Origin: JAOUEA01 sp963762075
GTDB taxonomy: Bacteria; Actinomycetota; UBA4738; HRBIN12
Length of the DNA: 64,000 nt
Reading direction: 5' to 3'
NCBI GenBank assembly: GCA_963762075.1
Contig: CAVXJC010000005.1
Span: 124,001 to 188,000, forward strand
The translations under genes and the position numbers were made by a program. Numbering within the stretch: position 1 is the stretch's first letter; each line of letters starts with the position of its first letter. The notes under the pieces are model-generated. The model was not told where the DNA came from. It saw only the letters and a list, made by a program, of their open reading frames with translations, and made no database searches. This document shows, piece after piece, positions 59,349 to 64,000 of this stretch.

Positions 59349-59950
59349 GTGAGCGACCTCACGAACCGTTCGTACACGTGCAAGCCTGCGTCTGAGGACT
59401 TCTCGGGGTGGAACTGGGTCGCGAAGACGTTGTCGCGTGCGGCCGCGGAGGCGAACGACGTGCCATGCGTCGTCGTCGCTGCTGTCGTCGCCGACGTGGG
59501 CGATGCGTAGGAATGCACGAAGTAGAAGCGGGTCTCGTCGGGGAGGCCGTCGAGGTAGGGGTGTGGCGCGGTCCACGTCGCGGTGTTCCAGCCCATGTGC
59601 GGCACCTTCACGGCACCCGACAGGCGTTCCACGCGCCCCGGGAAGAGGCCGAGGCCCGGTTCGGCATCCTCCTCGCTTCCCTCGAAGAGCACCTGCATGC
59701 CCACGCAGACACCGAAGATCGCCCTGCCGGTGAGACGGAATGCCTCGATCGTCGTGTGCATGCCACGTTGCCTGATCGCACGCATGCACGCGCCGAAGTG
59801 GCCGACGCCGGGGATCAACAGAGCATCGGCGTTCGCGATCTCGTCGGCCTCGCTCGTGACGAGCACGCTTCCGCCTACGTGGATGATCGCGCGCGTGACG
59901 GAGTGGAGGTTGCCGGAGCCGTAGTCGGCGACGGCGATCGTGTGGGTCAT
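59345..59950 (-). CDS. hisH: Imidazole glycerol phosphate synthase glutaminase subunit
   Basis: A 201-residue class I glutamine amidotransferase: VADYGSGNLHSVTRAI, LIPGVGHFGACM, FGVCVGMQVLFEGSEED (nucleophile Cys82), and FATQFHPEKSSDAGL (His, Glu). Gives ammonia to HisF. ATG 59950; 13 bases after the hisB stop. Confidence 0.97.
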   Translation of the reverse strand: MTHTIAVADYGSGNLHSVTRAIIHVGGSVLVTSEADEIANADALLIPGVGHFGACMRAIRQRGMHTTIEAFRLTGRAIFGVCVGMQVLFEGSEEDAEPGLGLFPGRVERLSGAVKVPHMGWNTATWTAPHPYLDGLPDETRFYFVHSYASPTSATTAATTTHGTSFASAAARDNVFATQFHPEKSSDAGLHVYERFVRSLT

Positions 59951-59963
59951 CGAGATCCCCTGG

Positions 59964-60548
59964 TCAGAGCGTTCCCTTGGTCGATGGAACGCCGGTGCGC
60001 CCTGTCAGGACGCATGCGTCGCCGAGCGCCTTGGCTATCGCCTTGAACTCCGCCTCGCAGATGTGATGCGGCGAGCGTCCGTAGCGAAGATGCACGTGGA
60101 TCGTCATGTTCGCCGCCTGCGCGAACGCGCGAACGAAATCCTCGAGCAGCCCTGTGTCGAATCCGTCGATCGTTTCGTACGGGACGGCCACGTCGTGCAC
60201 GACGTAGTTCCGCCCTGCGAGGTCGAGGAAGACCTCGACCGCTGCCTCGTCGAGGGGCACAGTGATCGAGGCGAACCGACGGATGCCGGCCTTGTCGCCG
60301 AGCGCCTCGGAGAGCGCCGTGCCGATCGCGATCCCACAGTCCTCGACCGTGTGGTGGCCGTCGACCTGCAGGTCACCTTCGCATGTGATGTCGAGATCCC
60401 ACCCGGCGTGTTTGCCGAGCTGCTGAAGCATGTGGTCGAAGAACGCGATGCCTGTGGCGGCGCTGGACGACCCCGACCCATCGAGGTTCAGCTCCAGCTT
60501 GATGGCGGTCTCCTTCGTGATCCGCGCAACGCTCGCGGTGCGGCTCAC
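59964..60548 (-). CDS. hisB: Imidazoleglycerol-phosphate dehydratase
   Basis: A 194-residue manganese enzyme: TGIAFFDHMLQQLGKHAGWD, CEGDLQVDGHHTVEDCGIAI and HLRYGRSPHHICEAEFKAIA carry the metal-binding HHxxE-like motifs. Monofunctional, without the phosphatase half seen in enterobacteria. GTG 60548 overlaps hisC (GTGA). Confidence 0.97.
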   Translation of the reverse strand: MSRTASVARITKETAIKLELNLDGSGSSSAATGIAFFDHMLQQLGKHAGWDLDITCEGDLQVDGHHTVEDCGIAIGTALSEALGDKAGIRRFASITVPLDEAAVEVFLDLAGRNYVVHDVAVPYETIDGFDTGLLEDFVRAFAQAANMTIHVHLRYGRSPHHICEAEFKAIAKALGDACVLTGRTGVPSTKGTL

Positions 60549-61609
60549 GTCGACAACACTTCCCGCAGGCTCGTAAGGAACAGGTCGACCTCGTGCTCGG
60601 CGCCGGCCGTGACCCGCAGGGCGTTCGGCACCACGGCGGTGAGGTCGCGCACGAGCACGCCTCGATCGAGCAGCTCCTGCCAGACCTGCCGGGCGTCGTG
60701 GGGCGAGGGCGGCACGAACAGCACGAAATTGGCGTCGCTCGGAAACACCGTTACGCCGCCGAGAGATCTCAACTCACGCGAGATGCGGTCGCGCTGGGCG
60801 CGGATCGGTTCCAGCAGCGACATCGCCTCGCCGGTGTGCCGCAGGGCGACGATGCCGGCGGTCTGCGTGAGCGCAGACACGTGATAGGGAAGGCGCACAC
60901 GTTGCAGGTCGGCGACGACCTCGGGGCTCGTGAGCACATACCCGAGCCTCGCTCCGGCCATCGCGAACGCCTTGGAGAACGTGCGAACCACCGCGACGTT
61001 CGGTTGATCGGCCACGAGCTTCAGCGCGCTCTCGCCTCCGAACTCGATGTAGGCCTCGTCGACGATCACCAGCGCTGCCGTGCGCTCGGCCAGCGAGGCG
61101 ATCTGCTCGAGCGGCTGCGCGTTGCCGGTCGGATTGTTCGGCGAACAGACGAAGACGACATCGGGTCCGGCGCCGGCCGCTTCGGCGATCGACACGTGGT
61201 CCAGCACGTACGGATCCTTCAGTCTCAACTGGACTAGATCGCAGTGGGTGATCCACGAGAGGCGCGAGTGCAGCTGGTACGTGGGTTCGAACACGACCGC
61301 CGTCTGCCCGGGACCGCCGTAGGCGAGCAGCAGCTCGGCGAGCACCTCGTTGGATCCGTTCGCGGCCCATGTTCCCTCGAAGCGGTGTCCGTGGTGATCG
61401 GCGAGCGCTTCGCGCAAGCGCGTCATCTGCCCGTCGGGGTAGCGGTTGAGCGGCAGTTCGCGTACGGACCGCGCCAGGTCGTCGGAGAACCCATCGGGCA
61501 ACGGAGTCGGGCACTCGTTCGTGTTGAGTCGAGCCGAGACGTCGAGCTGGGGCGAGACGTAGGGGTCCACCTCGCGCACTCCGGCACGAGGTTCGGCGAC
61601 CGGCGTCAC
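60545..61609 (-). CDS. hisC: Histidinol-phosphate aminotransferase
   Basis: A 354-residue fold-type I PLP enzyme: LNTNECPTPLPDGF at the start, ANGSNEVLAELLLAYGGPGQ, VFVCSPNNPTGNAQPLEQ, VIVDEAYIEFGGESAL and the Schiff-base Lys in RTFSKAFAMAGARLGY. It transfers an amino group from glutamate to imidazole-acetol phosphate. GTG 61609 overlaps hisD. Confidence 0.96.
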   Translation of the reverse strand: MTPVAEPRAGVREVDPYVSPQLDVSARLNTNECPTPLPDGFSDDLARSVRELPLNRYPDGQMTRLREALADHHGHRFEGTWAANGSNEVLAELLLAYGGPGQTAVVFEPTYQLHSRLSWITHCDLVQLRLKDPYVLDHVSIAEAAGAGPDVVFVCSPNNPTGNAQPLEQIASLAERTAALVIVDEAYIEFGGESALKLVADQPNVAVVRTFSKAFAMAGARLGYVLTSPEVVADLQRVRLPYHVSALTQTAGIVALRHTGEAMSLLEPIRAQRDRISRELRSLGGVTVFPSDANFVLFVPPSPHDARQVWQELLDRGVLVRDLTAVVPNALRVTAGAEHEVDLFLTSLREVLST

Positions 61610-62898
61610 GGTTGCACGACTTCGGCCGCGCCGGCGCGGGCGTCCATGGCTCGGGCGTGACCGACGAGTCCCTCGGCGTTCGCGATCGCCGAGGCGCCTG
61701 GTGCGAAGCGAGCTGCGCTCGCTTTGCCGAGCTCGACCACCGAGCTCACCGTGACGTAGTCGCCTGCGCGCAGCCCGCTCGAGAACCGAGCGGTGCCCGC
61801 CGTCGGCAGCACGTGGTTCGACGCGACCCCGTAGTCTCCGAAGGGCACGGCGCTCCAGTGCCCGAGGAAGATCGCGCCGGCGTTGCGCACGCTCGGTAGG
61901 AAAGCGCGAGCATCGGGCAGCAGCAACAGCAGATGCTCGGATGCGAGATCGTTCACGACCTCGACGGCGTGATCGAGGTCTCGGACCAGCACGGCCTTGG
62001 TGTGGCTGAGGGCTGCATCGACGATCGTGCGACGACCTGCGTCCTCGATCGCCTCGTCGAGCGCTTTCCCCACACGGGTCGCGAGTTCTGGGTCCGGAGT
62101 GATGAAGAAGGTGCGTGCTTGCGGGTCGTGCTCGGCCTGCGCGATCAGGTCGAGCGCGGCCAAGTCGATGTCGATGTCACCATCGGCGACGATCGCGAGC
62201 TCCGACGGACCGGCCAGCCCGTCGATGCCGACGGTTCCTGCGACCTGGCGCTTGGCCTCGGTCACGTAGGCGTTCCCGGGGCCGACGATGCGATCGACCC
62301 TCGGGATCGACTCGGTGCCGTAGGCCATCGCGGCGACCGCCTGGGCGCCACCGGTCTTGGCGATGTAATGGGCGCCGGCCCTTCGTGCGGCGTAGAGCAC
62401 CGACGCGGGGATCGAGCCGTCGGCCTGCGGGGGAGTGCAGACGACGATCTCGCTCACCTTGGCGACGACGGCGGGCACGACGGTCATGCACACCGACGAC
62501 GGGTACACGGCACGGCCCCCCGGCACGTAGCAGCCCACAGATCCGAGAGGACGCACGATCTCGCCGAAACGCACGCCGTCGCGCTCGTCCCACCATTCAC
62601 GCGGTAGCTGCCGGGCCGCAAGATCCTGCAGCCGGTCGATCAGGTCGTCGAGCGCGCGTCGCAGCGATGGATCGATGTCGGCAACCGCGGCGTCGAGCTC
62701 CCGATCCGTCACGAGCACACCGCTCATGGCGAGATCGGCGCCGTCGAACCGGTGCGCGAGCTCGATCAGCACTTCGTCGCCCTCGACGAAGACGCGTTGC
62801 AAGATGCCGGCGACCGTGTCGGCAACGGTGGGGTCGGTCTCGAGCCTGGTGGCGTCGAGACGCTCGCCCCGCTCTCGCAGGTCGAGGAGCTCCAGCAT
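61606..62898 (-). CDS. hisD: Histidinol dehydrogenase
   Basis: A 430-residue zinc- and NAD-dependent enzyme: VGCYVPGGRAVYPSSVCMTV, AAMAYGTESIPRVDRIVGPG, GLAGPSELAIVADGDIDIDL, LIAQAEHDPQARTFFITPDP and FLGHWSAVPFGDYGVASNHV hold the catalytic Glu/His and zinc ligands. Does the last two oxidations to histidine. First large gene of the his operon; a short membrane protein gene precedes it by two bases between stop and start. Confidence 0.97.
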   Translation of the reverse strand: MLELLDLRERGERLDATRLETDPTVADTVAGILQRVFVEGDEVLIELAHRFDGADLAMSGVLVTDRELDAAVADIDPSLRRALDDLIDRLQDLAARQLPREWWDERDGVRFGEIVRPLGSVGCYVPGGRAVYPSSVCMTVVPAVVAKVSEIVVCTPPQADGSIPASVLYAARRAGAHYIAKTGGAQAVAAMAYGTESIPRVDRIVGPGNAYVTEAKRQVAGTVGIDGLAGPSELAIVADGDIDIDLAALDLIAQAEHDPQARTFFITPDPELATRVGKALDEAIEDAGRRTIVDAALSHTKAVLVRDLDHAVEVVNDLASEHLLLLLPDARAFLPSVRNAGAIFLGHWSAVPFGDYGVASNHVLPTAGTARFSSGLRAGDYVTVSSVVELGKASAARFAPGASAIANAEGLVGHARAMDARAGAAEVVQP

Positions 62899-62899
62899 G

Positions 62900-63070
62900 T
62901 CAGCGCTCCTCTGATACCTCGTGATGTCCCACGGCGCCGGTCGCGACGGGGGTGAGGGAGCCGCGTTGCCGCCGATCGCGAGCGAGCAACACGAAGCCGC
63001 TGGCGCCGACCGCGAATGCGGCGACGGCGAGCATGACGATTGCGACGAGCAACACGGTTTCGCGGTCCAT
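62900..63070 (-). CDS. Small one-helix membrane protein before hisD
   Basis: A 56-residue frame: MDRETVLLVAIVMLAVAAFA opens one membrane helix, followed by VLLARDRRQRGS, and a hydrophilic tail (GAVGHHEVSEER). Its stop is one base before the hisD ATG, so it would be translated with hisD. Hydrophobic pattern and tight spacing support it; function unknown. Confidence 0.62.
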   Translation of the reverse strand: MDRETVLLVAIVMLAVAAFAVGASGFVLLARDRRQRGSLTPVATGAVGHHEVSEER

Positions 63071-63126
63071 GAAGGGGTTCAGGGTACCGAAACCGACCCA
63101 GCGTCAGCCCGGCCCAGGCACGGGAA

Positions 63127-63155
63127 GCGGGCCGGCACCTACGGTGCCGGCCCGC
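63127..63155. terminator. Stem-loop after the HU gene
   Basis: GCGGGCCGGCACC (63127-63139) and GGTGCCGGCCCGC (63143-63155) form a perfect 13-base stem with a three-base loop, 25 bases past the HU stop. It ends HU transcription on the minus strand. Confidence 0.8.
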
Positions 63156-63180
63156 GGTGGTGGGGAGAAGGTGGAGCTGC

Positions 63181-63453
63181 TTACTTCACACTGCTCTTCA
63201 GACGTGCTCCGGCGGTCACCTTGACCGTCGCGCTCGCCGGGATGTTGATCGTGTCGCCTGTGCGCGGGTTGCGACCCGTGCGGGCCGCGCGGTTCACCTT
63301 CTGGAACGAGATGAAGCCCGGGATCGAGATCTTGTCGCCCTTGGCGACCTGCGTCTCGATCGTCTCGGTCATGCCCTTGATGACGTCGTCGACCTGCGAC
63401 TTGGCCATCCCGGTCTTGTCGGCGATGGCGTCGACCAGCTCTGCCTTGTTCAT
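63181..63453 (-). CDS. hup: HU-family DNA-binding protein
   Basis: A 90-residue HU: MNKAELVDAIADKTGMAKSQ, VAKGDKISIPGFISFQKVNR and AARTGRNPRTGDTINIPASA (the DNA-binding arm with the conserved Pro), then VKVTAGARLKSSVK. No Lys/Ala-rich C-terminal tail, unlike mycobacterial HupB. GGGGAGGTG is an excellent ribosome binding site before ATG 63453. Confidence 0.97.
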   Translation of the reverse strand: MNKAELVDAIADKTGMAKSQVDDVIKGMTETIETQVAKGDKISIPGFISFQKVNRAARTGRNPRTGDTINIPASATVKVTAGARLKSSVK

Positions 63454-63549
63454 TCGGACACCTCCCCAGGTGTAGTCAGGACGCCGGAAGCGTACCGGGA
63501 TTCCGCGCGTTCCCGCGGATTTCCGCGAGTTTTCTGCCATCGGGCCAGG

Positions 63550-64000
63550 TCAGACGGCCTCTTTGCCTTGTTGGCGCGTGCCGTCGAAGGTCTCATCGGC
63601 GTGCGGTGCGTCTGGGTCCTCCCGGCCCGCAAGGGTCTCGTCGGCGAGCCGGAACGCCATGGTCGAGACGTCGAGACCTTCGCGATTCGCGAGCACGATC
63701 ACGGTGGTGTGCTCGGTGGGGAAGCGCACCATCTTCGACTCCCAGCCGGGGAAGTTGCCCCCGTGGCTCACGATCGGCAACCCTCGATGGGTGCGCACCG
63801 ACAAGCCCCACGCGTAGTGGATGGTCGTGCCGTCATCGAGGCTTCCTCGTGTGGTGAGTCGTTGGGGGAGCCATCCGCCGGTGAGCCGGTCCTCCTCGAA
63901 GTTCGCGCTCCAGGCTGCGAGGTCGCGCACCGTCGTCCAGAGTCCGCCGGCGCCGACGCCGTGGAAGCATGCCGGCTCGACGTACACGTTCCCGTCCTCG
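63550..64000 (-). CDS. Beta-lactamase-family serine hydrolase, C-terminal part (5' end outside window)
   Basis: The frame is open to the window edge, giving about 150 residues. VGAGGLWTTVRDLAAWSANF and the final motif VSHGGNFPGWESKMVRFPTE (HGG, the KTG-like element) are typical of class C beta-lactamase-like or DD-peptidase enzymes; the Ser-x-x-Lys and Tyr motifs lie upstream of the window. TVIVLANREGLD closes the fold. It is likely a penicillin-binding-protein-like hydrolase or esterase. Confidence 0.85.
   Translation of the reverse strand, partial: EDGNVYVEPACFHGVGAGGLWTTVRDLAAWSANFEEDRLTGGWLPQRLTTRGSLDDGTTIHYAWGLSVRTHRGLPIVSHGGNFPGWESKMVRFPTEHTTVIVLANREGLDVSTMAFRLADETLAGREDPDAPHADETFDGTRQQGKEAV

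Noticed and set aside
1..64000. Insertion sequences, prophage, integrases or attachment sites
   Set aside because: No transposase, integrase or phage gene and no flanking repeats next to the two tRNAs were found.

Overview
The window is high-GC DNA with densely packed, often overlapping genes, and it carries several actinobacterial markers: gyrA followed by a DUF3566 membrane protein and then tRNA-Ile and tRNA-Ala, crgA, F420-type oxidoreductases, a SigB/SigF-type sigma factor with anti-sigma partners, and GTG starts throughout. It most likely comes from an uncultivated or poorly sampled member of the Actinomycetota. No ribosomal RNA or dnaA is present, so a finer placement would be guesswork. 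gyrA and a cluster of DnaA boxes suggest the replication origin is near.

Layout. 0-12 kb: the end of gyrA, two paralogous secreted M23 peptidases and an M15 peptidase, DUF3566, tRNA-Ile, a COG3375 acetyltransferase with a MenC-like enolase-superfamily enzyme, a mau-like redox cluster (23-residue-repeat protein, MauD-like, Tat-exported MauA-like, a small membrane protein and a MauE fusion), then tRNA-Ala. 12-21 kb: a PQQ-type sugar dehydrogenase, an orphan molybdenum hydroxylase large subunit coupled to a frameshifted S9 peptidase, an atypical SDR and gdhA. 21.0-21.2 kb: DnaA boxes between converging genes. 21-27.7 kb: a minus-strand unit of a short peptide, a heterodimeric ABC exporter, a penicillin-acylase-family Ntn hydrolase and crgA. 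27.7-35.3 kb: acyl-CoA synthetase, GNAT, an LPG-synthase-like flippase, a Crp/Fnr regulator and many small stress or membrane proteins including a CsbD-like one. 35.4-39.9 kb: assimilatory sulfur operon (nirA, zinc ribbon, cysH, sirC-like, cobA) with a tandem array of mini-ORFs between nirA and the zinc-ribbon gene. 39.9-41.3 kb: three conserved genes broken by about seven single-base frameshifts. 41.3-43.6 kb: dapA-like and proline dehydrogenase. 43.7-51 kb: partner-switching genes (STAS, anti-sigma kinase, sigma factor, SpoIIE phosphatase), CBS protein, topoisomerase IB and an F420 oxidoreductase. 51-55.5 kb: isocitrate lyase, a delta-60 repeat protein, and a RHH regulator with DUF4097. 55.5-63 kb: the histidine pathway (hisG; hisD-C-B-H-A-F-I). 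63-64 kb: HU and the end of a beta-lactamase-like hydrolase.

How it fits together: nirA needs siroheme, which cobA and the sirC-like gene in the same operon supply, and cysH makes its sulfite. The STAS, HATPase, sigma and SpoIIE genes form a general-stress partner switch, and CsbD-like and other small membrane proteins are likely outputs. The proline dehydrogenase, glutamate dehydrogenase, acyl-CoA synthetase and isocitrate lyase point to heterotrophic use of amino acids, fatty acids or C2 units. Isolated single-base frameshifts in otherwise well conserved proteins occur in several places; they look like assembly or sequencing errors or very recent gene decay.
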